Shown here piece by piece: positions 1 through 6,045 of a stretch of 7,249 nt of DNA. Source of the DNA: Rhizobiaceae bacterium (lineage in GTDB: Bacteria > Pseudomonadota > Alphaproteobacteria > Rhizobiales > Rhizobiaceae); contig JAGWJK010000199.1 of the NCBI GenBank assembly GCA_028865845.1, forward strand, positions 1 to 7,249. Reading direction: 5' to 3'. The stretch's first letter is position 1. Each line of letters begins with the position of its first letter. Made by a program: the position numbers and the translations under genes. The notes below the pieces were generated by a model, which was given only the letters and a program-made list of their open reading frames with translations, did no database searches and was not told the DNA's origin.

Positions 1-190
1 TCAGGATCTCGCCGGAATCCTGATGATGAACGCCGGAAAGAATTTTGATCAGCGTCGATTTGCCTGCACCATTGTCGCCCACCAGACCGACGGATTCGCC
101 TGGATTGATCGTCAGGTTGATATTTTTAAGGGCATGGACGCCGCTATACCATTTCTGGAGGTTTCGGCATTCGATGATCGGAACGGTCAC
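1..190 (-). CDS. Sugar ABC transporter ATP-binding protein (N-terminal 63 residues; runs off window)
   Basis: This is the nucleotide-binding subunit of a ribose-type sugar importer, acting at the cytoplasmic face of the inner membrane. The visible N-terminus begins [20 protein letters not shown], and the Walker A P-loop GDNGAGKST lies at residues 38-46, followed by LIKILSGVH, typical of RbsA/XylG/MglA-type ATPases. The aromatic A-loop residue is probably Y15. The start is GTG at 190-188. It overlaps the permease stop in a GTGA arrangement and has a GGTGGAGG ribosome binding site inside the last permease codons, so the two are translationally coupled. RbsA-like proteins normally have two fused ATPase domains of about 500 residues, but shorter single-domain forms exist and the rest lies outside the window. 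The family call is firm; the substrate is unknown. Confidence 0.93.
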   Translation of the reverse strand, partial: MTVPIIECRNLQKWYSGVHALKNINLTINPGESVGLVGDNGAGKSTLIKILSGVHHQDSGEIL

Positions 191-1170
191 TTGTGCGCCT
201 CCACCTTGATCTTGCGAGACATCTTGCCCATCCAGGCATTGGCGATAACGGCAAACATGGTGAGCACGCCGATGGCGAATTTGAACCAGTTCGCGTCTAC
301 GCGGGAGAGAACCAGGCCGTTGTCGATGGTTCGGATCAGCAATGTGCCGATGATCGCGCCGAAGACGGTGCCGATGCCGCCGGCCAGCGCCGTGCCGCCG
401 ATGACGGCTGCGGCAACTGCCTGCAGTTCCAGTCCTTCTCCGATCGAAGGCAGCGGCGATCCGAGGCGCAAAACCTGCAGCAGACCTGCAAATCCCGCAA
501 GCACCGAGCAGAGCATGAAGCAAATGATTTTTACACGCCGGACCGGAATGCCCATTGACGCTGCCGCTTCATTGAAGCCACCCGTTGCGCGGATCCAATT
601 GCCGAAATTGGTCAGCGAAAGCATCGCCGCTGCGATGACCGCGATCACCAGAAACCAGATGAAGGACATGCGGACGATAGAGCCTGGCCAGATGTAATCG
701 GTAAACAGCCACGTCGGCAGATCATCCGGCAACAACGGCGGAAAGCCGCCGGATATAACGATGGTCAGCGAACGAGCAATGAACAGCATTCCAAGGGTCG
801 TGATAAAGCTCGGGATCGCAAATTGCAGGGTTATGTAGCCGTTGATGAAGCCGATCACCGCGCAGACAGCGAGCCCGATGAGCATGGCTAACGGGAACGG
901 CACGCCGGTATTGAGAATGACCGCAGCGGTCATGGGCATCAGTGCGAAGACCGATCCGACAGAAAGATCGAACTCGCCGCAAATCATCAGGATCGTCACC
1001 CCGATGGCCACAAGCGCCATTTCAGGGAGCAGACCCATAATGCCCCGGATGTTTTCGACCGACAGGAAAATACCGTTCGACCTGACCTGAAAGACGATCA
1101 CCAGAACAATCAAAAGGGCGAGACCGGCCAGCTCCGGCTTGTCCAAATATATCTTTAAAAACCGCTTCAT
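187..1170 (-). CDS. Sugar ABC transporter permease, RbsC/XylH type (BPD_transp_2)
   Basis: This 327-residue inner-membrane subunit forms the translocation channel of a sugar importer. Its length is normal for the family. It is strongly hydrophobic, with membrane segments apparent at about residues 13-29, 50-64, 74-87, 92-111, 120-139, 168-185, 213-232, 249-278 and 296-312. Family signatures are GEFDLSVGS at 65-73, the cytoplasmic coupling loop [10 protein letters not shown] at 201-210 that contacts the ATPase, and the glycine-rich stretch [18 protein letters not shown] at 258-275. The start is ATG at 1170. A stop codon lies three codons upstream in frame, and only a weak GATGAG ribosome binding site is seen. 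A strong hairpin ends 18 bp before the start, which may keep its expression below that of the binding protein. Substrate is not readable from the sequence. Confidence 0.95.
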   Translation of the reverse strand: MKRFLKIYLDKPELAGLALLIVLVIVFQVRSNGIFLSVENIRGIMGLLPEMALVAIGVTILMICGEFDLSVGSVFALMPMTAAVILNTGVPFPLAMLIGLAVCAVIGFINGYITLQFAIPSFITTLGMLFIARSLTIVISGGFPPLLPDDLPTWLFTDYIWPGSIVRMSFIWFLVIAVIAAAMLSLTNFGNWIRATGGFNEAAASMGIPVRRVKIICFMLCSVLAGFAGLLQVLRLGSPLPSIGEGLELQAVAAAVIGGTALAGGIGTVFGAIIGTLLIRTIDNGLVLSRVDANWFKFAIGVLTMFAVIANAWMGKMSRKIKVEAHK

Positions 1171-1188
1171 CGATTGCTACTCATCGTT

Positions 1189-1221
1189 CAGCATCTTGCC
1201 CCCAGCCGAGGCAAGATGCTG
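1189..1221 (-). promoter_or_regulatory. Intergenic stem-loop between binding-protein and permease genes
   Basis: The arms CAGCATCTTGCC (1189-1200) and GGCAAGATGCTG (1210-1221) are perfect 12-bp inverted repeats around a 9-base loop. On the transcribed minus strand no run of T follows, so it is not a canonical intrinsic terminator. It lies 22 bp after the binding-protein stop and ends 18 bp before the permease ATG, next to a weak ribosome binding site. Hairpins in this place in binding-protein-dependent transporter operons are known to protect the upstream mRNA from 3' decay or to partly terminate transcription, giving excess binding protein. That role is inferred here. Confidence 0.75.
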
Positions 1222-1243
1222 GTTTGAAAATTCTAAGTGGAAA

Positions 1244-2218
1244 TCAGCGAAGACCCTTCTTGGCCATCTCCATGATCATCGGAACATCCTTTGGCGTCAC
1301 GATGCCCTGTCCCGTGTCGATATCTGATGGCGTCAGGTTGGCGGTCTTGTAGAGATAGGCCTCCATGACCGGCATGAAGCCCTGCATGTAGGGCTGCTGG
1401 TCGACCTGCACCTGGACGTAGCCGGCGGTCATCTGCTGCAGGACTTCCGGCACCAGATCGAAACCGCCAAGCAGAACCTTGCCCGGGGTAATGCCGCGAT
1501 CCTTCAACACCTTGGCAACGCCCGCATCCCAATAGCCGGTATCGAAATAGGCAGTGGTGTTCGGATTGGCATTGAGATAGGCGCCGATACGATCGGCCGT
1601 CAGCGCAAGATCGGTGGCCGCGTCGATGCGGGTGATGTTGATCTCGCGATCCTTATGCTCGGCCTTGTACTCGTTGAGGAATTTCATCACGCCGCCGGCA
1701 CGCTGCTCCGACCATGTCTGGCCCGGTGCGTTGACGCCGACCAGGAGATTGAGCGGTCCATCCTTGGGGAAGTTCAGAGACTGCGCCTCGGCGAGCGAAT
1801 AGCCGGCTGCCGTGAAGCCCTGGCCGATGAATGCCTTGCGGGCATTGCCCTTTGCGCCCTGGCTGTCATCGACATTCACGGCAAGCACAAGGATGCCGGC
1901 ATCCGTGGCTTCTTTGATTGCAGCATCATACGCCTTGTCGTCGACGATGGCGACGAAAATGGCGTCGGGCTTTGTGGCAATGGCTGCCTGCAGATTTGCG
2001 ACCGCCTGTTCGACAGAGCCCTCGGTCTGCGTCAGGATCAATTGGCAATTGGCGCCGATCTTGGCGCAGGCATCGTCATAGCCCTTCTTGACCGATTGCC
2101 AGAAGGTGTTTGACGCCGACGAATGGCTAATGAATGCGATATTGAGGCCTTCGGCATTGGCGCCTGTGGCCATGAGACTGAGCCCGAGGGCTGTTCCTGC
2201 TACCCACTTCCTGATCAT
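1244..2218 (-). CDS. Periplasmic sugar-binding protein of ABC importer (RbsB-like, Peripla_BP_4 type)
   Basis: This 324-residue protein would capture the sugar in the periplasm and deliver it to the permease. It begins MIRKWVAGTALGLSLMATGA, a classic signal peptide: basic N-region, hydrophobic core, and an ANA cleavage site after residue 22. The mature start EGLNIAFISHSSASNTFWQSV matches the first beta strand and sugar-binding loop of type I periplasmic proteins such as RbsB. The later GILVLAVNVDD, VLLGGFDLVPEVLQQM and IDTGQGIVTPKDV segments also fit that family. Start choice: ATG at 2218 has an ideal GGGAGGAG site 6 bp upstream and opens directly with the signal peptide. An upstream TTG at 2263 would add a charged 15-residue extension with no such support. 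The gene follows the second GntR gene by 45 bp and precedes the hairpin and permease. Confidence 0.95.
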   Translation of the reverse strand: MIRKWVAGTALGLSLMATGANAEGLNIAFISHSSASNTFWQSVKKGYDDACAKIGANCQLILTQTEGSVEQAVANLQAAIATKPDAIFVAIVDDKAYDAAIKEATDAGILVLAVNVDDSQGAKGNARKAFIGQGFTAAGYSLAEAQSLNFPKDGPLNLLVGVNAPGQTWSEQRAGGVMKFLNEYKAEHKDREINITRIDAATDLALTADRIGAYLNANPNTTAYFDTGYWDAGVAKVLKDRGITPGKVLLGGFDLVPEVLQQMTAGYVQVQVDQQPYMQGFMPVMEAYLYKTANLTPSDIDTGQGIVTPKDVPMIMEMAKKGLR

Positions 2219-2224
2219 GATGTT

Positions 2225-2232
2225 CTCCTCCC
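2225..2232 (-). promoter_or_regulatory. Ribosome binding site fixing the binding-protein start
   Basis: GGGAGGAG on the minus strand, six bases before ATG 2218. It decides the start in favour of the form beginning with the signal peptide rather than the longer TTG-initiated reading. Confidence 0.85.
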
Positions 2233-2263
2233 GTTTGACATCAAAATTGGTTCGCTTCGGCAA

Positions 2264-2956
2264 TCACTCCGTCGCGTCAAAGAATTCAGCTCGGGATCTC
2301 GCGATCTCCGGCAGTGATTTCAGAATTTCACGCAGATGCATTCGCAGCGCGGCTTCCGCTTCGCTCATGTTGCCGGCCGCAATGCCGTCGACGATCCTCT
2401 CATGCTGTTCGATCAACCGACCGACCTGCATGTCGTCGACGCTGAGAAACCGGACGCGGTCCATCTGAGCCTTGACGCTTTCGATAACGCTCCAGGCATA
2501 GGCTTTGCCTGCGGCGCTGGCGAGCGTGTGATGAAACCGCTCATCGAGCCGCAGGAACGCGGCGCGATCATTATGCGGCACCTGCTTCTGCTGCTCGATC
2601 TCTGCGCGCAATCGGGCAACGGTGTCAGGCGAATGCGCCTCGGCGACCTGGCGAACAATATCGGCTTCAATTGCTTCGCGAACGAAACGGACGTCCATGA
2701 CCGATCGGCTCGAGATCTTCGTCACATAGGTACCGCGCTGCGGCACGACATGTACGAGCCCTTCCTCGGAGAGCTTGATGAAAGCTTCGCGTACCGGCTG
2801 ACGGCTGATCGAAAAGCCCTTGGCGATGTCGGATTCGGAGATCCGCTCCCCGGGCAGCAATTCCGCCTGGATGATCTGTTCGCGCAGGATGCGATAGACC
2901 TGCGGCCCCACAGCTGCGGCGGTGGAGAGAATCCGAGCTGGTTTTACATTCTGCAT
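2264..2956 (-). CDS. GntR-family transcriptional regulator, FCD/FadR subfamily
   Basis: This 230-residue cytoplasmic DNA-binding regulator has a winged helix-turn-helix at residues 17-80. It includes LLPGERISESDIAKGFSISR and the recognition helix SRQPVREAFIKLSEEGLV (51-68), with the wing around VPQRGTYVTK (71-80). The C-terminal FCD effector domain (about 84-220) keeps the usual metal-site residues: D138 and H142 in DERFH, H185 in EQHERI, and H207 in MHLREI. FCD regulators generally bind small carboxylates or sugar acids and act mostly as repressors. The start ATG at 2956 has a GGGGAGG ribosome binding site. The gene leads the transporter genes (binding protein 45 bp downstream) and has its own upstream region with an operator-like element repeated before the SDR gene, so autoregulation plus control of transport and catabolism is likely. 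That wiring is inferred. Confidence 0.94.
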   Translation of the reverse strand: MQNVKPARILSTAAAVGPQVYRILREQIIQAELLPGERISESDIAKGFSISRQPVREAFIKLSEEGLVHVVPQRGTYVTKISSRSVMDVRFVREAIEADIVRQVAEAHSPDTVARLRAEIEQQKQVPHNDRAAFLRLDERFHHTLASAAGKAYAWSVIESVKAQMDRVRFLSVDDMQVGRLIEQHERIVDGIAAGNMSEAEAALRMHLREILKSLPEIARSRAEFFDATE

Positions 2957-2994
2957 TCGACCTCCCCGTTCCTCTCAACGGCCGTCCTCAAACG

Positions 2995-3021
2995 CTAGTA
3001 GCATACTACCATACAAGTCAA
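2995..3021 (-). promoter_or_regulatory. Candidate promoter for GntR/transporter genes
   Basis: On the minus strand TTGACT (3021-3016) resembles a -35 hexamer, and TACTAG (3000-2995) is a weak -10 with a 15-bp spacer. Slightly shifted -10 choices are possible. The repeated element at 2999-3013 falls between and over the boxes, as expected for repressor occlusion. The 81-bp gap has no terminator, so read-through from the upstream dehydratase gene is also possible. Confidence 0.4.
2999..3013 (-). promoter_or_regulatory. Operator-like element, copy A (TATGGTAGTATGCTA)
   Basis: The minus strand reads TATGGTAGTATGCTA and matches 13 of 15 positions of the element at 6002-6016 before the SDR gene. 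It contains the tandem repeat GTATG-GTA-GTATG and overlaps the palindrome TAGTA-GCA-TACTA (2996-3008). Its place in the intergenic region beside a TTGACT -35 box suggests a binding site for one of the two GntR regulators, most simply the one it precedes. Binding has not been shown. Confidence 0.6.
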
Positions 3022-3037
3022 GTCCCGTGATAGTCTA

Positions 3038-4237
3038 CTAGACATCCTCGGACAGACGCCGGCTGACGGTGAACTTCTGTTCGAGATCGGCCGCCAATTC
3101 GACACCGTGGCCGGGCCCCGGCGGGACGGTGATCATTCCGTTGGTCACGGTCGGAAGCTGGGTCGTCAGATCCGCGTACCAGGTCTTGTAATAAGCCCGC
3201 ACGCTTTCCTGCACGATGGCGTTCGGTGCATTGAGCGACAGATGGGTGGAAGCCGAGAGAACCACCGGCCCGGTACAATCGTGCGGCGCCACCGGCAGAT
3301 GCCAGGCTTCGGCCATCGTCGCGATCTTCTTGGCCTCGGAGATGCCGCCGCACCAAGAAAGATCGAGCATGACGATGCCGGCTGAATCGGTTTCCAGAAG
3401 ATCGCGAAAGGCCCATCGCGTGGCGAGCGTTTCGGAGGCGCAGAGCGGTGCGCGGCTGGCAGCGGCATAGCGCTTCAGGCTGGATAGCGAATCCATCTTG
3501 ATCGGGTCCTCATGCCAGAACGTGGCATATGGCTCCAGCGCCCGGGCAATCTGGATTGCCGGAGTCAACTGCCACATCGAATGGAATTCGACCATGATAT
3601 CGATTTGATCGCCGACACGTTTGCGGATCTTTTCGAAGGGTTCCAGCGCCTTGCGCAGGTCCGGCCCGGAAATGTACTGGCCACCGGTCTTTTCGGCGGC
3701 GATGTCGAACGGCCAGATCTTCATGGCGGTAATGCCTTCCGACAGCAGATCTTCTGCGAGTTCGTCGGCACGCTCCAGGAAGCCGTTGAGGTCGTCGTAA
3801 TCCTTGCGGGGTCCGCCGATACCGTAGTTGGCGGTTTGCTGACCTTTGGCCTCCCGCATATAGGTATTTCCTGCGCAGGTGTTGTAGGTCCGGATCTCGC
3901 GCCGGGAAAAGCCGCCGAGCAACTGTGCGATGGGCAGGTTGGCGGCTTTGCCGAAGAGATCCCAAAGCCCGATATCGACCGCCGAATTGCCACGCATTTC
4001 CGCGCCGGTCGAACGGAAGCCGAGATATCCGGTCAAATCCTTGGAAATCTTGTCGATCTCAAGCGGATCGCGACCCAACAGTTTCGGCGCTACGACTTCA
4101 TGGATATAGGCCTCGACAGTGGCGGCCATGAAGAACGTCTCGCCCAGCCCAACCAACCCTTCGTCCGTATGGATGCGGACCCACAAAATGTTGGGAAACT
4201 CTTCGACCCGGATGGTTTCGAATGCCGTGATTTTCAT
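3038..4237 (-). CDS. Enolase-superfamily acid-sugar dehydratase, D-galactonate-dehydratase-like
   Basis: This 399-residue cytoplasmic enzyme has the superfamily capping domain at about residues 1-125 (including GLVGLGETF and SAVDIGLWDLFGKAANLP) followed by a (beta/alpha) barrel. Likely Mg2+ ligands are E217 (VEFH), E243 (WHEDP) and E269 (ASETL). H219 is positioned like the catalytic acid in D-galactonate dehydratase, and D292 (MLDLSW) with H319 (APHD) would form the usual His-Asp base dyad. K173 sits in AMKIW, where the mandelate-racemase group usually has a KxK. This architecture removes water from aldonic or aldaric acids to give 2-keto-3-deoxy acids. The first ligand is Glu where characterised relatives usually have Asp, so substrate and even activity need caution. 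Start ATG 4237 lies 3 bp after the upstream GntR stop, indicating one operon; its ribosome binding site (GGAG, about 13 bp upstream) is weak and suggests coupling. Confidence 0.88.
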   Translation of the reverse strand: MKITAFETIRVEEFPNILWVRIHTDEGLVGLGETFFMAATVEAYIHEVVAPKLLGRDPLEIDKISKDLTGYLGFRSTGAEMRGNSAVDIGLWDLFGKAANLPIAQLLGGFSRREIRTYNTCAGNTYMREAKGQQTANYGIGGPRKDYDDLNGFLERADELAEDLLSEGITAMKIWPFDIAAEKTGGQYISGPDLRKALEPFEKIRKRVGDQIDIMVEFHSMWQLTPAIQIARALEPYATFWHEDPIKMDSLSSLKRYAAASRAPLCASETLATRWAFRDLLETDSAGIVMLDLSWCGGISEAKKIATMAEAWHLPVAPHDCTGPVVLSASTHLSLNAPNAIVQESVRAYYKTWYADLTTQLPTVTNGMITVPPGPGHGVELAADLEQKFTVSRRLSEDV

Positions 4238-4240
4238 TGC

Positions 4241-4978
4241 TCAGTAAACTCCGGCTGCCAAAAGAGCCTTCACCGTCAGGTCGAAATGATCGACCACCGC
4301 CTGCTCGCCGCGAGCCGGGTCGCCATTGGCGATGGCCCGGGCGATCGCCATGTGGCCATCGATACTTTCTTGCCGCGTCTCGTTGCTGCCCCGGCTGGCC
4401 CAGCCGATCGGCCAGGTGTGGCGGGTGAGCACATGGAACGAGCCGACTATCAGTGCAAACATCGGATTGCGTGAAGCGATACCGATCGCCTCGTGAAAGG
4501 CGATATCGTGTTCCATGACCTTCTGCGGATCGAAGAAATCCCGCTGCATCGCATCGACCAGGCCAATGATATCGGCAGCTTCCTTGTCGGTGCGCCGGAG
4601 CGCGGCCAGCACCACCGTCCGCCGTTCGATCGTGCGGCGGACATCGAAAATCTGCTGGATTGTCGCCTGGTCCGTATGAACGGCATGATCGGTAATCATC
4701 GCGAGGACGTCGGCCCGCGGCGCGGCGACCCGCGCCCGGCGGCCATTGCCGATGTCGATCAGTGTCAGAGCCGACAGCGAACGATAGGCTTCGCGAACGA
4801 TGCTGCGCGAGACGCCGGTCTGCTCGGCAAAAGCTCCCTCGCTCGGCAATTCGTCCCCGACCTGCAGGCTGTTATCGCGGATATAATTGGTTACGGCATT
4901 CATGACGCCGCTCAGCAATCCCTCGCCCGACGACTTGTCGACCGCACCCTCTCCGACGCCACGTATGGTTTCGATCAA
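4241..4978 (-). CDS. GntR-family transcriptional regulator, FadR/FCD subfamily, TTG start
   Basis: This 245-residue cytoplasmic regulator has a winged helix-turn-helix at about residues 22-88: VMNAVTNYI, then VGDELPSEGAFAEQTGVS, then the recognition helix SRSIVREAYRSLSALTLI. The FCD effector domain (about 90-238) shows the metal-site residues D158 and H162 (DIAFH), H209 (DGHM) and H231 (VDHFDL). It is a paralogue of, but clearly different from, the regulator at 2956-2264. The start is TTG at 4978, chosen because a perfect AGGAGG lies 5 bp upstream; a stop codon closes the frame just upstream, and the first ATG (residue 26) would cut into the DNA-binding domain. It is followed after 3 bp by the dehydratase gene and faces the lactonase gene. 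A palindrome in its leader suggests autorepression and possibly control of both arms. Confidence 0.93.
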   Translation of the reverse strand: MIETIRGVGEGAVDKSSGEGLLSGVMNAVTNYIRDNSLQVGDELPSEGAFAEQTGVSRSIVREAYRSLSALTLIDIGNGRRARVAAPRADVLAMITDHAVHTDQATIQQIFDVRRTIERRTVVLAALRRTDKEAADIIGLVDAMQRDFFDPQKVMEHDIAFHEAIGIASRNPMFALIVGSFHVLTRHTWPIGWASRGSNETRQESIDGHMAIARAIANGDPARGEQAVVDHFDLTVKALLAAGVY

Positions 4979-4983
4979 GCTTT

Positions 4984-4989
4984 CCTCCT
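4984..4989 (-). promoter_or_regulatory. Ribosome binding site supporting the TTG start
   Basis: Perfect AGGAGG on the minus strand, 5 bases before TTG 4978. No ATG is available in frame before residue 26, so this site decides the start of the GntR gene. It directly abuts the palindrome at 4990-5004. Confidence 0.85.
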
Positions 4990-5004
4990 ACCTATCATAT
5001 AGGT
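4990..5004. promoter_or_regulatory. Palindromic operator candidate ACCTAT-CAT-ATAGGT
   Basis: A perfect inverted repeat with 6-bp arms around 3 central bases. The short arms and odd spacing are typical of GntR-family operators. It lies in the leader of the GntR gene at 4978, just downstream of the candidate minus-strand promoter and flush with the AGGAGG site, and upstream of the candidate lactonase promoter. A bound dimer would block the GntR/dehydratase transcript and could also affect the divergent one. Assignment to this GntR protein is inference from position. Confidence 0.65.
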
Positions 5005-5015
5005 GCAGCTTGACC

Positions 5016-5043
5016 TTGATTTAGAATCGGTATCGGCTATTGT
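5016..5043 (+). promoter_or_regulatory. Weak candidate promoter for the lactonase gene
   Basis: TTGATT (5016-5021) and TATTGT (5038-5043) with a 16-bp spacer could drive the plus-strand lactonase gene with a leader of about 25-30 bases. An alternative -35, TTGACC at 5010-5015, has no -10 at good spacing. It overlaps the opposing promoter, so the two arms may compete for RNA polymerase. Confidence 0.3.
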
Positions 5044-5046
5044 CAA
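5018..5046 (-). promoter_or_regulatory. Candidate promoter for GntR/dehydratase arm
   Basis: On the minus strand a perfect -35 TTGACA (5046-5041) is followed after 17 bp by TAAATC (5023-5018), a weak -10. Transcription would begin near 5011, placing the palindrome 4990-5004 at roughly +7 to +21, a usual place for a repressor roadblock. Confidence 0.5.
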
Positions 5047-5054
5047 CACCGATT
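5025..5054. repeat. Inverted repeat AATCGGT...ACCGATT in the divergent promoter region
   Basis: Perfect 7-bp arms at 5025-5031 and 5048-5054 are separated by 16 bp. The repeat encloses the -35 of the minus-strand promoter candidate and the -10 of the plus-strand candidate. It could be a second regulator site or a chance repeat; the short arms and wide spacing keep confidence low. Confidence 0.3.
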
Positions 5055-5076
5055 ATTGAACATGCTTGGAGGGATC

Positions 5077-5973
5077 ATGGAGGCAAGGATTGCATTGGCG
5101 GCGACCGATATCGTCGGCGAAAGCATCATCTGGTCGCCGGAGGAGCAGGCGCTTTTCTGGGTCGATATCGGCGGCAGGCGCATTCACCGCTTTGCGCCCG
5201 CAAGCGGAGAGCATCATGTGTGGCCGACGCCGGATTTCCCGACATCGATCGGCACGCGTGCGGATGGGGGTTTTATCGTCGGCTTCTGCCGCGAAGTGTG
5301 CCTCTGGCGACCCGGCGAAGCCTTCGAGCTTCTCGCCATCCCCGAGCCTGATCTGCCGGGCAACCGGCTGAACGAAGGGCGCGTGGCGCCCGACGGCTCG
5401 TTCTGGGTCTCGACCATGCAGAACAATCTCAATACAGATGGCTCGCCGCGCGATATGGACCGCAAATCCGGCGCCGTTTACCGCATTGATGCGACAGGGA
5501 CCGTGAACCAGCTGACGCCCAACGAATACGGCATCACCAACACCATGGGCTGGACACGGAACAATCGCTTTCTGTTTGCGGATACGCCCGCCAACGAAAT
5601 CTACTCCTTCGCCTATGATCCGGAGGCGAAGATGCTGTCCGACCGCCGAACGATTGTCAGTGGATTCGATCGTGGCCTGCCCGATGGCTCGTGCATGGAT
5701 GCGGAGGACACGCTCTGGAACTGCCGCGTTGTCGGTGGAGCCGCCGTCGCACGGTTCGACGCGGAGGGCGACTTGCTGGGACTTGTCGAATTGCCCGTGA
5801 CCTGGCCCACAAGCTGCACCTTCGGCGGCCCCGAGCTGACCACCCTCTATGTCACGTCGGCACGCTTTACGATGTCTGAGGATCATCTGGCGCGGCATCC
5901 GGCCGAAGGGAGCTTGATTGCGATCGCCAATGCCGGACTAGGCGTCTGGGAGGCAAAATTCCAATCTGCATGA
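5077..5973 (+). CDS. SMP-30/gluconolactonase-family sugar lactonase
   Basis: This 298-residue six-bladed beta-propeller would hydrolyse an aldonolactone to the free sugar acid. The family metal ligands can be placed: E15 (VGESIIW), N155 (ITNTMGW) and D203 (LPDGSCMD). The substrate-facing R97 and N99 lie in NRLNEGR, and other propeller signatures are LFWVDI (26-31), APDGSFWVSTM (104-114) and LFADTP (166-171). There is no signal peptide, so it is cytoplasmic. ATG 5077 is chosen because GGAGG (5068-5072) precedes it and E15 then sits where the family has it. A TTG at 5056 would add seven residues upstream of that ribosome binding site. It faces the GntR/dehydratase arm. The next gene has its own upstream operator-like element, so the lactonase may be a separate or only partly coupled unit. 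Substrate is unknown; sugar lactone is the safest statement. Confidence 0.92.
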   Translation: MEARIALAATDIVGESIIWSPEEQALFWVDIGGRRIHRFAPASGEHHVWPTPDFPTSIGTRADGGFIVGFCREVCLWRPGEAFELLAIPEPDLPGNRLNEGRVAPDGSFWVSTMQNNLNTDGSPRDMDRKSGAVYRIDATGTVNQLTPNEYGITNTMGWTRNNRFLFADTPANEIYSFAYDPEAKMLSDRRTIVSGFDRGLPDGSCMDAEDTLWNCRVVGGAAVARFDAEGDLLGLVELPVTWPTSCTFGGPELTTLYVTSARFTMSEDHLARHPAEGSLIAIANAGLGVWEAKFQSA

Positions 5974-6001
5974 AACAGCAGAAATCCTGTTGACCAACTA
6001 G

Positions 6002-6016
6002 TATGGTAGAATGTTA
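6002..6016 (+). promoter_or_regulatory. Operator-like element, copy B (TATGGTAGAATGTTA)
   Basis: This is the second copy of the element at 2999-3013, matching 13 of 15 positions and preserving the tandem layout GTATG-GTA-GAATG. It lies 28 bp after the lactonase stop and 29 bp before the SDR start, just after TTGACC (5990-5995), a possible -35 box. The likely role is control of an internal promoter for the SDR and glucarate-dehydratase-like genes by the same regulator that controls the transporter arm. Confidence 0.6.
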
Positions 6017-6045
6017 GTTTGAGTTAAGCAGAGGAGGAGGAGTGC

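Noticed and set aside
1189..1221. Intrinsic transcription terminator
   Set aside because: The stem is strong but no T-tract follows on the transcribed strand, and transporter genes continue in the same direction.
2234..2245. Small palindrome TTTGA-CA-TCAAA before the binding-protein ribosome binding site
   Set aside because: Five-bp arms in an AT-rich gap within an apparent operon, with no second copy and no promoter boxes around it; likely chance.
2219..2263. TTG-initiated N-terminal extension of the binding protein
   Set aside because: It would place 15 charged residues before a clear signal peptide, while ATG 2218 has an ideal ribosome binding site.
3512..4474. Long plus-strand open frame of 320 codons opposite the dehydratase and GntR genes
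   Set aside because: It is antisense to two well-supported genes, has no recognisable domain, and such long frames are expected opposite GC-rich coding sequence.
5056..5076. TTG-initiated extension of the lactonase
   Set aside because: The GGAGG site lies inside this stretch and serves ATG 5077; the extra residues match nothing in the family.
5053..5898. Minus-strand open frame of 281 codons opposite the lactonase
   Set aside because: It is rich in Arg, Ala and His without family motifs; the plus-strand reading has a full set of SMP-30 signatures.
6007..6012. TAGAAT as a -10 box for the SDR promoter
   Set aside because: It matches five of six consensus bases, but the TTGACC box is only 11 bp upstream, too close for a standard promoter; no better -35 is seen.
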